A stretch of 62,268 nucleotides of DNA from Enterovibrio coralii (lineage in GTDB: Bacteria > Pseudomonadota > Gammaproteobacteria > Enterobacterales > Vibrionaceae), in the NCBI RefSeq assembly GCF_001559595.1, contig NZ_LNTY01000035.1, positions 1-62,268 of the forward strand, read 5' to 3'. Below, piece by piece: positions 27,203-36,353 of this stretch (positions are counted from its first letter, which is position 1; each line of letters opens with the position of its first letter). A program made the translations under genes and the position numbers. Below the pieces are notes generated by a model. The model was not told the DNA's origin, ran no database searches, and worked only from the letters and a program-made list of their open reading frames with translations.

Positions 27203-27279
27203 GGCTACGTAGCTCAGTTGGTTAGAGCACATCACTCATAATGATGGGGTCACAGGTTCGAATCCCGTCGTAGCCACCA
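27203..27279 (+). tRNA. tRNA-Met elongator (CAU)
   Basis: A 77-nucleotide cloverleaf with anticodon CAT in CATCA-CT-CAT-AA-TGATG. The sequence appears the same as the E. coli elongator tRNA-Met and lacks the initiator features (it has a paired first base pair). Confidence 0.95.
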
Positions 27280-27362
27280 CTTATTCGAAAGTCTCATGAC
27301 TTTCTGCTAGATAAGACACCTTACCAGTGTCTACGAGTACTAAACTCAATATCGGCAAAATT

Positions 27363-27449
27363 GCGATGGTGGCGGAATTGGTAGACGCGCTAGCTTCAGG
27401 TGTTAGTGTCCTAACGGACGTGAGAGTTCAAGTCTCTCCCTTCGCACCA
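27363..27449 (+). tRNA. tRNA-Leu (CAG)
   Basis: An 87-nucleotide class II tRNA with a long variable arm, anticodon CAG in the loop TTCAGGT, and encoded CCA. The acceptor stem has one mismatch at the fifth pair, a position that is also mismatched in the E. coli homologue. Confidence 0.95.
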
Positions 27450-27490
27450 AACATCACTTAATCCTCATTGAGGGTTGGGTAAAACAATTT

Positions 27491-27575
27491 GCGGAAGTGG
27501 CGAAATTGGTAGACGCACCAGATTTAGGTTCTGGCGCCGCAAGGTGTGAGAGTTCAAGTCTCTCCTTCCGCACCA
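27491..27575 (+). tRNA. tRNA-Leu (UAG), copy 2
   Basis: Identical to the tRNA-Leu at 26996. Flanking bases are similar too (ACAATTTG before, ATTTAAAG after), which points to a segmental duplication and not only to selection on the tRNA. Confidence 0.97.
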
Positions 27576-27581
27576 TGATTT

Positions 27582-27609
27582 AAAGCAGGCTCTTGAGCCT
27601 GCTTTTTTT
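27582..27609 (+). terminator. Terminator of the tRNA cluster
   Basis: AAAGCAGGCTC-tt-GAGCCTGCTTTTTTT is a near-perfect hairpin with a T-run, seven bases after the last tRNA. Confidence 0.95.
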
Positions 27610-27741
27610 CTATCTGTTACTTTTCAAATCCCTGCACGCACTGCGTCTCTTTCCCCGAATCTCTGTATAATTCCTTTTTGTGCTCCGGATCAACTCTTCG
27701 TGATTTCGCTCGCATTTTAATCTTGATCTCTCGCTAACTTA

Positions 27742-27764
27742 TATAATATCTTTCGAAACGAAAG
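27742..27764 (+). promoter_or_regulatory. Candidate promoter -10 and operator of the DeoR-family gene
   Basis: A perfect TATAAT (27742-27747) is followed by the palindrome CTTTCG-AAA-CGAAAG (27750-27764), which would cover the transcription start. TTTCG half-sites of this kind are typical of DeoR/AgaR-family operators, so autorepression is likely. No good -35 is seen. Confidence 0.55.
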
Positions 27765-27776
27765 TTTGGTGGTTAC

Positions 27777-28538
27777 ATGTCGAAACGTAATACTCAACAA
27801 AGGCGTCATGCTATCGTTGCTATGCTGACTGAAAAAGGGAAAGTCAGTGTTGATGAACTCTCATCGCTATTTGAAACCTCGGAAGTAACGATACGTAAAG
27901 ACCTTGCTGAGCTTGAGAAAAACGGAATTTTGCTTCGACGCTATGGCGGTGCTGTTCCGGTTCCTCATGAAATGGTTTCGGAAAATGCGGTAAAAGTTTC
28001 GGAACAAAAGTTAGCGATCGCAAAAATGGCGGTAAGTCGGATCCGCGACCATAATCGAATAGTAGTGGATAGCGGCTCGACAACGGCTGCGTTAATTCCA
28101 CTGCTAAACCATAAACGAGGTTTGGTCGTGATGACGAATTCCCTCAATGTTGCTCAGGCAATCAAAGAGTTGGAAAACGAACCGACGTTGTTAATGACGG
28201 GCGGGACTTGGGACCCGCATTCTGAAGCTTTTCAGGGACAAGTGGCCGAGCAGGCATTGCGCGCATACGACTTTGATCAGCTCTTTATCGGTGCCGATGG
28301 CATTGATGTAGAGCGTGGCACAACGACATTTAATGAGATCGTCGGCTTAAGCCGCGTGATGTCTGACGTGTCACGTGAAGTGATCGTGCTGATTGAGTCA
28401 GACAAGATAGGACGGAAAATCCCGAATCTTGAGTTGCCCTGGCAAGTGATTACGACCGTTATTACGGACAGCTGTATCGATGACACCACCAAACGCGCCA
28501 TTGAAAAGATGGGCACAGAGGTGATCTGCGCCCCTTAA
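27777..28538 (+). CDS. DeoR/GlpR-family transcriptional regulator
   Basis: The 253-residue protein has the N-terminal winged helix-turn-helix of the DeoR family (RRHAIVAMLTEKGKVSVDEL, then EVTIRKDLAELEKNGILLRR at about residues 35-55) and a C-terminal sugar-phosphate-binding domain with the DSGSTTAALIPLL phosphate loop and IGADGIDVERG. It ends 18 bases before glmS, so it probably controls glmS and responds to an amino-sugar phosphate; that is inference from position. A matching palindrome lies just before its start. The exact ligand cannot be told from the sequence. Confidence 0.9.
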   Translation: MSKRNTQQRRHAIVAMLTEKGKVSVDELSSLFETSEVTIRKDLAELEKNGILLRRYGGAVPVPHEMVSENAVKVSEQKLAIAKMAVSRIRDHNRIVVDSGSTTAALIPLLNHKRGLVVMTNSLNVAQAIKELENEPTLLMTGGTWDPHSEAFQGQVAEQALRAYDFDQLFIGADGIDVERGTTTFNEIVGLSRVMSDVSREVIVLIESDKIGRKIPNLELPWQVITTVITDSCIDDTTKRAIEKMGTEVICAP

Positions 28539-28556
28539 TACTGATTGGGGTTAATT

Positions 28557-30391
28557 ATGTGTGGAATTGTGGGAGCTGTTGCGCAGCGCGACATTGCAGA
28601 AATTTTGCTGGAAGGGCTGCGTCGATTGGAATATCGAGGGTATGACTCGTCAGGTCTGGCTGTTGTCGATAGCGACAAGGTGCTAACCCGCACGCGTCGT
28701 GTCGGCAAAGTGAAAATGCTCTCTGATGCCTTGGCTGAGCAGCTATCACTGGGGGCACAGGTATTGCTCACACCCGTTGGGCGACGCACGGCGAGCCAAG
28801 TGAGGCGAATGCGCATCCACACACCTCAGGCGAGAACATCGCTGTTGTTCATAACGGCATCATTGAAAACCACGAATCCCTGCGCACCTTGCTGCAATCT
28901 CGTGGGTATGTCTTTTCGTCCCAAACCGATACAGAAGTCATCGCCCACTTGGTGGATTGGGAGTTGTCTCAGGGCGGCACCTTGTTGCAAGCCTTTCAAC
29001 GTACCGTGAGTCAGTTGGACGGGGCGTACGGCACAGTAGTGATGGACCGCCGAGACCCGCAGAGACTTATCGCCGCCCGCTCAGGCAGTCCGCTGGTCAT
29101 TGGGTTAGGTATCGGTGAGAACTTTCTCGCGTCCGATCAATTGGCGTTGCTGTCGGTGACCCGTCGTTTCATCTTCCTTGAAGAAGGGGATGTGGCTGAA
29201 ATTACCCGTCGTGAAGTGAATATTTGCAATTTGCAAGGCGAGCCTGTCAACCGAGAAATCCACGAGTCTTCGCTTGAGCATGACGCAGCCGACAAAGGCC
29301 AATTCCGTCATTACATGCAAAAAGAAGTCTTTGAGCAGCCCTCTGCCATCATCAACACCCTCGAAGGGCGCATTGATAACGACTCAGTGCGCGTCGACAG
29401 CATTGGCCATGGTGCGTCTGATATTCTGGCGCGTGCAGAGCACATTCAAATTATTGCCTGCGGCACCTCGTACAACGCGGGTTATGTGGCGAAATACTGG
29501 TTTGAGTCCATCGCTGGCATTAGCTGTGACGTGGAAATCGCCTCTGAGTTTCGTTATCGCAACTTTGTCACTCGCCCAAATAGCCTGCTTATCACGCTCT
29601 CCCAATCCGGAGAGACCGCCGATACCCTTGCAGCACTTCGCTTGGCGAAAGAGCGCGGCTTTATGGCAGCCATGACGGTGTGTAACGTTGCCGGCTCATC
29701 CTTGGTGCGCGAATCCGATTTGGCATTTATGACCCGCGCCGGGGCTGAAATTGGTGTTGCATCCACCAAGGCCTTTACCACCCAGCTTGCGGCACTTCTG
29801 ATGCTGGTGACAGCGGTCGGTAAGATCAAAGGGCATGTCGATCGCGATCAAGAAGCAAAGATCGTCCAAGCTCTGCATCGTCTGCCAAACGATATTGAGC
29901 AAGCACTGGTGCTGGATAAGCAAATCGAGTTGTTGGCCGAGGACTTTGCCGATAAACACCATGCGCTGTTTTTAGGGCGTGGCGAGTTTTACCCGATTGC
30001 GATGGAGTCTGCACTCAAGCTCAAAGAGATCTCTTACATCCACGCAGAAGCGTACGCCGCAGGTGAACTTAAACACGGGCCGCTTGCTCTGATTGACGCC
30101 GATATGCCGGTGATAGTGATAGCACCAAACAACGAGTTGCTTGAGAAGCTGAAATCAAACATTGAGGAAGTCCGCGCGCGCGGTGGCCAACTTTATGTAT
30201 TCGCTGATAAAGAAGCCGGGTTTGAAAATACGGATGGCATGTCAATCATTGCGATGCCACATGTCGATGCCGTAAGTGCGCCGATTTTCTATACAATCCC
30301 AATGCAATTACTGTCATATCATGTGGCGTTGATTAAAGGAACAGACGTGGATCAGCCACGAAACCTGGCCAAAGCCGTGACTGTTGAGTGA
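28557..30391 (+). CDS. glmS: Glucosamine-fructose-6-phosphate aminotransferase GlmS, frameshifted
   Basis: GlmS makes glucosamine-6-phosphate from fructose-6-phosphate and glutamine, the first step toward UDP-GlcNAc. The N-terminal glutaminase begins MCGIVGAV with the catalytic Cys2. The C-terminal part has two SIS domains ([33 protein letters not shown]) and ends with the conserved LAKAVTVE. One G is missing from the run at 28751-28755; six G's restore [20 protein letters not shown] and about 611 residues. I start at 28557, since Cys must follow the initiator Met. It is likely co-transcribed with the DeoR-family gene. Confidence 0.96.
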
Positions 30392-30420
30392 TTAAGAGAG
30401 TCACACCACAAAGAAAAGAG

Positions 30421-30440
30421 GGGGCGTTAGCCCCTTTTTT
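30421..30440 (+). terminator. Terminator after glmS
   Basis: GGGGC-gtta-GCCCC followed by six T's, 30 bases after the glmS stop codon. Confidence 0.88.
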
Positions 30441-30697
30441 GTATCCGAAAGACGACACAGTGACGGTGGATTGCTATTTGCAACTTGGAAATCCAATGTG
30501 CGATTTGCATTTTGCAAATCATTTCGCATTCTTAATAAGACATCGCGCCTAGAAAGGTGAACACTAAATGCATGTTTGCATATAAATCTATGATTTTTAA
30601 TTGAATTATTCTTGTCTAAATAGTTGGCGCGTATTGTGCATATTATCGATAAAACAGCACAAGAATAATCAAAGCTGTATGTCGTAGGGATTGAAGT
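30441..30697. promoter_or_regulatory. AT-rich control region before the first XRE gene
   Basis: No gene is visible here. The region carries a perfect inverted repeat GATTTGCA-ttt-TGCAAATC at 30502-30520 and further TTTGCA motifs near 30475 (ATTTGCA) and 30571 (GTTTGCATAT). These look like binding sites for a dimeric regulator. The adjacent XRE protein is the simplest candidate. Confidence 0.55.
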
Positions 30698-31069
30698 ATG
30701 ATTGATTCAAAATCGCAAGTAGCAAAACGCATCAAAGAAGCACGTGAGTGGAAAGGCATTACTCAGGTGAAAATGGCAAAACTTCTCGAAGTTGCACGCC
30801 AAACGTATTTAGACATCGAAACGGGCAAGACGGAACCTCGCGTTCGTATGCTGTCTGAAATCGCAGAAATTACTGAGCGTCCACTGGTGTGGTTCGTTTA
30901 CGGTGACGCCGACGTTGAATTGCATGATGTGCAGTACAAACAGGACGTAAACCGTCTTCTTGAGCACTTCTCTAAACTGCCTCATGAAGCACGCACGGCT
31001 ATCCTAAATCAGAGTGTCAATATGGCGTCTTTCCTGGTGAATTACTCGAAACCAGCGCAAAGGGGTTGA
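30698..31069 (+). CDS. XRE-family transcriptional regulator, first of a tandem pair
   Basis: The 123-residue protein has an N-terminal lambda-repressor-type helix-turn-helix at about residues 10-62 (RIKEAREWKGITQVKMAKLL, ARQTYLDIETGKTEPRV). The C-terminal half (VNRLLEHFSKLPHEARTAIL) is probably a small helical dimerisation domain. It is clearly paralogous to the next gene, sharing VARQTYLDIE-GKTEP and ITQV-MAK. There is no toxin-like or phage gene beside it, so it is not an obvious antitoxin or prophage repressor. Its function and ligand are unknown. Confidence 0.85.
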   Translation: MIDSKSQVAKRIKEAREWKGITQVKMAKLLEVARQTYLDIETGKTEPRVRMLSEIAEITERPLVWFVYGDADVELHDVQYKQDVNRLLEHFSKLPHEARTAILNQSVNMASFLVNYSKPAQRG

Positions 31070-31183
31070 GCACTTACTTACTTGGAGAGCCAAGTATAGC
31101 CTTGCCTGCGAAAATGGGTATTGCACATATACGTTGTCATATGGCTTAGGCAACACCAGCCTTATTTCACAATTCAATGACGC

Positions 31184-31219
31184 TTTGCATGTGAAGGCAA
31201 CCACGCTGTGCATAATGCA
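31184..31219. promoter_or_regulatory. Candidate operator between the XRE genes
   Basis: TTTGCAT at 31184-31190 and the palindrome TGCAT-A-ATGCA at 31209-31219 lie about 100 bases upstream of the second XRE gene. They resemble the TTTGCA palindrome in front of the first gene. Confidence 0.45.
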
Positions 31220-31298
31220 GGATCTAGCAGTTAAGCGCGTTATGAGAACCGACTACGGATAGTTGGTGGAGTAACGTCGAGTTGTGGGGCAATAAGCG

Positions 31299-31685
31299 AT
31301 GTTGATTGTCAAAGCTCATGTTGCTCAGCGAATTCGTGAAGCGCGAGAATATCGCGATATAACGCAAGTAGAGATGGCTAAGTACCTTAACGTGGCGCGC
31401 CAGACTTATCTCGATATCGAGTCGGGGAAGACGGAGCCCAAAGTGTCATCTCTGGTCATGATCGCTGAAGTAACTGGTCGTCCGTTGAATTGGTTGTTAT
31501 ACGGCGAAAGCTCACGAAGTGACATCGCGTTTACACACCGAGAAGAGTTGAACCGATTGTTAACCCTGTTTAGCAGTCTTCCTCAATCGGCGCGTGATCT
31601 CGTGATGGAGCAGGCGTTGTTGTTTGCCGAATACATGGTGAATATGCCAGCCAAGCAAGACACTGAGAAAAACGAAACTCTCTAG
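31299..31685 (+). CDS. XRE-family transcriptional regulator, second of a tandem pair
   Basis: The 128-residue paralogue of the gene at 30698 has the same helix-turn-helix (RIREAREYRDITQVEMAKYL, ARQTYLDIESGKTEPKV) and a related C-terminal helical domain (ELNRLLTLFSSLPQSARDLV). The 229-bp gap between the two has its own possible operator, so each gene may have a promoter. The pair looks like a tandem duplication that has diverged. It ends at a terminator shared with ilvA. Confidence 0.85.
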   Translation: MLIVKAHVAQRIREAREYRDITQVEMAKYLNVARQTYLDIESGKTEPKVSSLVMIAEVTGRPLNWLLYGESSRSDIAFTHREELNRLLTLFSSLPQSARDLVMEQALLFAEYMVNMPAKQDTEKNETL

Positions 31686-31686
31686 T

Positions 31687-31716
31687 AAAAAAGCCCAGCG
31701 AATGCTGGGCTTTTTC
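31687..31716. terminator. Bidirectional terminator between XRE gene and ilvA
   Basis: AAAAAAGCCCAGC-gaat-GCTGGGCTTTTT serves the plus-strand XRE gene and the minus-strand ilv operon. Confidence 0.92.
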
Positions 31717-31717
31717 T

Positions 31718-33277
31718 TTATGAGGATTTGGCGAGGAAGAATCGATAGGACGGGTTGTCCGTTTCGTCTTTCCAGGAATAACCCAATTCTCTTAAGTGCG
31801 CGGTAAAAGACAACAAGTCTTTGTCATCGAGCTCAAAACCACACAGTACACGGCCATAATCGGCACCGTGGTTGCGGTAGTTAAAGATACTGATGTTCCA
31901 ATGCGTACCTAATGTATTGAGAAAACGCAGCAGGGCACCCGGGTATTCCGGGAACTCAAAGCTGTAGAGGCGTTCTTTCATTGCTTTGGTTGGACGGCCG
32001 CCAATCATATAGCGAATGTGAACCTTCGCCATTTCATCGTCTGACAAGTCCACCACCGGATACCCGCCTTTGCGCAGATCGGCAATGATGCCATCAAGCT
32101 CTTCCTGACCGTTTAGCAAACGCACACCGACAAAGATGTTGGCCAGCGCATCGTTGCTGTGACGGTAGTTGAACTCGGTTACCGCGCGTCCGCCGAGGAT
32201 TTTGCAAAACTCGAGAAAGGCACCGGTCTGCTCTGGGATCGTTACCGCCAGCAAACCTTCACGTTTTTCACCCAGCTCCGCGCGCTCAGAGACGTATCTC
32301 AGGCTGTGGAAATTGGTGTTGGCACCGGAAAGGATCGCGGCAAGGTTTTTTCCCTGCACCTGATGTTGGTCGACATACTTTTTCAAACCGGCGAGCGAAA
32401 GGGCACCCGCAGGCTCTGAAATTGCGCGCGTGTCTTCGAAGATATCTTTGACTGCGGCACAAATTTCATCGCTGGAGACGGTGACCATGTCGTCTAAGTG
32501 CGCCTGACACAAACGGAAAGACTCATCACCGATGCGCTTGACCGCCACACCGTCGGCAAAGGTGCCGACATTGTCGAGGGTAACTGGCTCGCCCGCATCC
32601 AACGCCGCTTTAAGACACGCAGAGTCTTCTGCTTCCACGCCAATTAGCTTCACATGAGGCATGAGTTGTTTGACGATGACCGCCACGCCCGCGGCAATAC
32701 CGCCGCCGCCGACAGGTAGGAAAATATAATCAAGGTGACCGTTTTGCTGGAGCATTTCCATGCCAATGGTCCCTTGTCCGGCGATGACCGACGGGTGATC
32801 AAACGGCGGGACAAAGGTATAGCCGTGCTCGTTGGCAAGTTCGACCGCTCTGGCTTTGGCTTCGTCGAAGTTATTGCCGTGAAGCACCACATTACCGCCA
32901 AAGCCGCGTACCGCCGCCACTTTGATATCCGGTGTGGTACGAGGCATGACGATGGTGGCTTTCACGCCCAGCTTGTTACCCGACATGGCAACACCTTGGG
33001 CGTGGTTACCCGCAGACGCCGCAATGACGCCTGCTTTTTTCTGAGCCTCGGTCAACTGGGCCATCATGTTGTAGGCCCCGCGCAATTTGAACGAGTGCAC
33101 CGGTTGGCGATCTTCACGCTTTAGTTGAATGGTATTGCCCAATCGCTGGGAAATTCGCGGCATGTCCTGCAACGGGCTGACAATGGCCACTTCATACACA
33201 GGCGCACGAAAAATATCGCACAGGTATTCCGCATTGCTAAGCGGTGCTGGTTCTTGTTGTTGGCGGGCCTGAGTCAT
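31718..33277 (-). CDS. ilvA: Threonine deaminase (biosynthetic)
   Basis: IlvA converts threonine to 2-oxobutanoate, the first committed step to isoleucine, and is feedback-inhibited by isoleucine. The 519-residue protein has the PLP-binding lysine in VHSFKLRGAYNMM, the phosphate-cradle glycine motif PVGGGGIAAGVA, and two C-terminal ACT-like regulatory domains (about residues 335-515), which identify the biosynthetic rather than the catabolic enzyme. It begins two bases after ilvD ends, the last gene of ilvLGMEDA. Confidence 0.97.
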   Translation of the reverse strand: MTQARQQQEPAPLSNAEYLCDIFRAPVYEVAIVSPLQDMPRISQRLGNTIQLKREDRQPVHSFKLRGAYNMMAQLTEAQKKAGVIAASAGNHAQGVAMSGNKLGVKATIVMPRTTPDIKVAAVRGFGGNVVLHGNNFDEAKARAVELANEHGYTFVPPFDHPSVIAGQGTIGMEMLQQNGHLDYIFLPVGGGGIAAGVAVIVKQLMPHVKLIGVEAEDSACLKAALDAGEPVTLDNVGTFADGVAVKRIGDESFRLCQAHLDDMVTVSSDEICAAVKDIFEDTRAISEPAGALSLAGLKKYVDQHQVQGKNLAAILSGANTNFHSLRYVSERAELGEKREGLLAVTIPEQTGAFLEFCKILGGRAVTEFNYRHSNDALANIFVGVRLLNGQEELDGIIADLRKGGYPVVDLSDDEMAKVHIRYMIGGRPTKAMKERLYSFEFPEYPGALLRFLNTLGTHWNISIFNYRNHGADYGRVLCGFELDDKDLLSFTAHLRELGYSWKDETDNPSYRFFLAKSS

Positions 33278-33279
33278 GA

Positions 33280-35120
33280 TTACCCCTCCAGTTTGCTCTT
33301 ATCGCGGACGGCACCTTTGTCGGCACTGGTCGCCATGCTCGCGTAGGCTTTCAGGGCAAAGGACACTTCACGTTGACGTGATGCTGGCTTCCAGCCTTTG
33401 GCTTCTTGCTCTGCGCGGCGCGCAGCAAGCTCGTCCTCATTCACGTCCAGTACGATGCTGCGGTTCGGGATGTCGATATCAATGATATCGCCTTGCTTGA
33501 CCAAACCAATGGTGCCGCCGCTCGCCGCTTCTGGAGATACGTGACCGATGGACAGGCCGCTGGTGCCGCCAGAGAATCGACCATCAGTGATAAGCGCACA
33601 GGCTTTGCCAAGACCCATCGATTTCAGATACGTTGTTGGGTACAGCATTTCTTGCATACCCGGGCCGCCTTTAGGGCCTTCGTAGCGAATCACCACGACT
33701 TCACCGGCTTTCACTGCGCCGCCGAGGATACCGTTAACGGCATCTTCTTGGCTTTCAAACACATGAGCAGGGCCGCGGAAGGTAAGGTTTTCTTTTTCTA
33801 CGCCCGCGGTTTTAACGATACAGCCGTCGATAGCGATGTTACCGGTCAGCACCGCCAGACCACCGTCTTGGCTGTAGGCATTTTCTTTGGTTCGGATACA
33901 GCCTTCGGTGCGATCGTCATCCAAGGTGTCCCAACGACATTCTTGCGAGAAGGCTTTGGTGGTACGAATACCTGCAGGGCCTGCGCGGTAGAAGGTTTTC
34001 ACCTCTTCATCGTTGGTGACAGTGACATCCCATTTCGCCAGTGTATCGGCCAAGGTTTCACCGAGTACGTTAGGCACGTCGGTTTTCAGAAGGCCAGCAC
34101 GGTCAAGTTCGCCCAGAATACCCATGACGCCGCCTGCGCGGTGCACATCTTCCATGTGGTATTTCTGTGTCGATGGGGCCACTTTACAAAGGTGTGGTAC
34201 CTGACGCGACAAGCGGTCGATGTCGGTCATGTCGAAATCGATTTCACCTTCTTGCGCGGCGGCCAGCAGGTGAAGAATGGTGTTGGTTGACCCGCCCATG
34301 GCGATATCCAGTGCCATGGCGTTTTCCAGCGCAGCCTTGCTTGCGATGTTGCGCGGCAGCACTGACGCATCGTCTTGCTCGTAGTAACGCTTGGTCAGGT
34401 TCACGATACGTTGACCCGCGGTGACGAACAGCTTTTCGCGGTCAGCGTGGGTTGCCAGCAGCGAACCGTTACCTGGCTGACTCAGACCCAGTGCCTCGGT
34501 CAGACAGTTCATGGAGTTCGCGGTGAACATGCCTGAGCATGAGCCACACGTTGGACACGCGGATCGTTCGATCTGCTCGCTTTGCTCGTCAGACACGTTT
34601 GGATCGGCACCTTGGATCATCGCGTCTACCAGATCCAGTTTTAAGATCTGATCTGAAAGCTTGGTTTTCCCGGCTTCCATCGGGCCGCCAGAGACAAAAA
34701 TCGCCGGAACATTAAGGCGCATTGCCGCCATCAGCATCCCTGGGGTGATTTTGTCACAGTTAGAGATACACACCATGCATCGGCGCAGTGGGCGTTCACC
34801 ATGTACTCCACAGAGTCAGCAATCAGCTCGCGAGAAGGCAGGCTGTAAAGCATGCCGCCGTGCCCCATGGCGATGCCGTCATCAACGGCGATAGTGTTGA
34901 ACTCTTTTGCGATGCCGCCTGCAGCTTCAATTTCTTTGGCAACCAGCTGGCCCAGATCTTTTAAGTGAACGTGGCCAGGCACGAATTGGGTGAAGGAGTT
35001 CACCACGGCAATGATTGGCTTACCGAAATCTTCATCTTTTACGCCGGTCGCACGCCAAAGGGCGCGAGCACCAGCCATGTTACGGCCGTGGGTGGTGGTG
35101 GCTGAACGGTACTTAGGCAT
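33280..35120 (-). CDS. ilvD: Dihydroxy-acid dehydratase, frameshifted in this assembly
   Basis: IlvD dehydrates dihydroxy acids in isoleucine and valine synthesis using an iron-sulphur cluster. The N-terminal piece ([20 protein letters not shown]) is in one frame. The rest, with [13 protein letters not shown] and [17 protein letters not shown] carrying cluster cysteines, is in another. One base is missing near 34777 (plus-strand CCATGCATC should read CCATGGCATC). The repair gives [13 protein letters not shown] and 613 residues, the family length. It lies between ilvE and ilvA. Confidence 0.96.
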
Positions 35121-35142
35121 TTCCTTATTCCTCTTTTACTGC

Positions 35143-36078
35143 TTACTTGGCTTCCGGAGAGACCGGGTCTAGCCATCCCCACTTATCTTCTGTTTGGCCA
35201 TTGAACAGGCCAAAGAACGCGGATTGTACTTTTTCGGTGATTGGGCCACGTGTGCCTTCACCCACTGTGATTTGGTCTACGCTGCGCACCGGTACGATTT
35301 CTGCGGCGGTACCTGTCATGAAGACTTCGTCGGCAAGGTACAGTGCTTCACGCGCGATATTTTCTTCACGCACTTCATAACCCATGTCTTTGGCTATGGT
35401 CATGATGGAGTCGCGGGTAATACCCGGCAAAATGGCACTGGTCGCGGGTGGCGTTGAAATCACGCCATTTTTCACCACGAACAGGTTCTCACCGGCACCT
35501 TCAGACAGGTAGCCATCGACACTCAGCGCGATACCTTCAGCATAGCCATGACGACGTGCTTCGCCGCCCACCAGCAAGCTCGACAGGTAGTTACCGCCTG
35601 CTTTTGCTGCGGTTGGAATCGTGTTTGGTGCTGCGCGGTTCCAGCTTGAAATCATCGCATCGACACCGTTCGCCAGTGCTTCTTCGCCAAGGTATGAACC
35701 CCAGCTAAACGCAGCAATGATGAGATCCATTTTGGTCTCTGGTGGCGGGCAAACACCCAAACCTACATTCCCCACAAAGCCCAGCGGGCGAATGTAGGCA
35801 GAACGCAGATTATTAGCGCGCAGCGTTTCACGGCACGCTTCCATCAACTCATCCACGTTGTATGGGATAGGGAAGCGATAAATCTTCGCGCTGTCTTTCA
35901 GACGCTGCATGTGCTCACGGTGACGGAATACGACAGGGCCATTTGGCGTGTCATAGCAACGAATACCTTCGAAGACAGACGTGCCGTAGTGCATGGCGTG
36001 AGTCAAAACGTGAACGGTGGCATCCTGCCAAGGGATCAGTTCGCCGTTTGACCAGATAAAATCCGCGGTGTTTGCCAT
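35143..36078 (-). CDS. ilvE: Branched-chain amino acid aminotransferase
   Basis: IlvE carries out the last step of isoleucine, valine and leucine synthesis. The 311-residue class IV PLP enzyme starts MANTADFIWSNGELIPWQDA. It has FEGIRCYDTPNGPVVFRHREH and the PLP lysine in AAKAGGNYLSSLL. Its C-terminal conserved segment is EVFMTGTAAEIVPV. It is 26 bases after ilvM and 22 before ilvD in the ilv operon. Confidence 0.97.
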   Translation of the reverse strand: MANTADFIWSNGELIPWQDATVHVLTHAMHYGTSVFEGIRCYDTPNGPVVFRHREHMQRLKDSAKIYRFPIPYNVDELMEACRETLRANNLRSAYIRPLGFVGNVGLGVCPPPETKMDLIIAAFSWGSYLGEEALANGVDAMISSWNRAAPNTIPTAAKAGGNYLSSLLVGGEARRHGYAEGIALSVDGYLSEGAGENLFVVKNGVISTPPATSAILPGITRDSIMTIAKDMGYEVREENIAREALYLADEVFMTGTAAEIVPVRSVDQITVGEGTRGPITEKVQSAFFGLFNGQTEDKWGWLDPVSPEAK

Positions 36079-36104
36079 TGTTATTAATCCTTATAAGTAA
36101 CGCA

Positions 36105-36353
36105 TTACTGTTGTTCTTGAGGGAGCAGACGTACGCGTGAGACATCCCATAATTTGTCTAATTGAGTCTGAAGATTTGAAACCGGGCGATCGCTTTGTAC
36201 CGCCAAGGTAATTTCGACCGCGTTGCCATTGTCGCTATGATGCATATCCAAACTGGTGAGGCGAAAGCCGCGGTGACGAACAATGCGAAGCAGACGCTCA
36301 AGCAACTCCGGCTTGTCGTCAGCATTGATGAGAAGTGTGTGAGATTGGCTCAT
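36105..36353 (-). CDS. ilvM: Acetohydroxyacid synthase II small subunit
   Basis: IlvM is the regulatory ACT-domain subunit of acetohydroxyacid synthase II. I start at the ATG at 36353 ([20 protein letters not shown]), giving 82 residues. It overlaps the ilvG stop codon by four bases (ATGA), a signature of translational coupling between the two subunits. A longer reading upstream would run into ilvG. Confidence 0.94.
   Translation of the reverse strand: MSQSHTLLINADDKPELLERLLRIVRHRGFRLTSLDMHHSDNGNAVEITLAVQSDRPVSNLQTQLDKLWDVSRVRLLPQEQQ

Noticed and set aside
26804..27575. CRISPR-like repeated units in the tRNA region
   Set aside because: The repeats are full tRNA genes with cloverleaf folds, and no short regular repeat/spacer pattern occurs in the window.
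30698..31685. XRE pair as antitoxins or phage repressors
   Set aside because: No toxin, integrase or phage genes lie nearby; both neighbours are housekeeping operons.
33406..34290. Plus-strand frame of about 294 residues
   Set aside because: Antisense shadow of ilvD.
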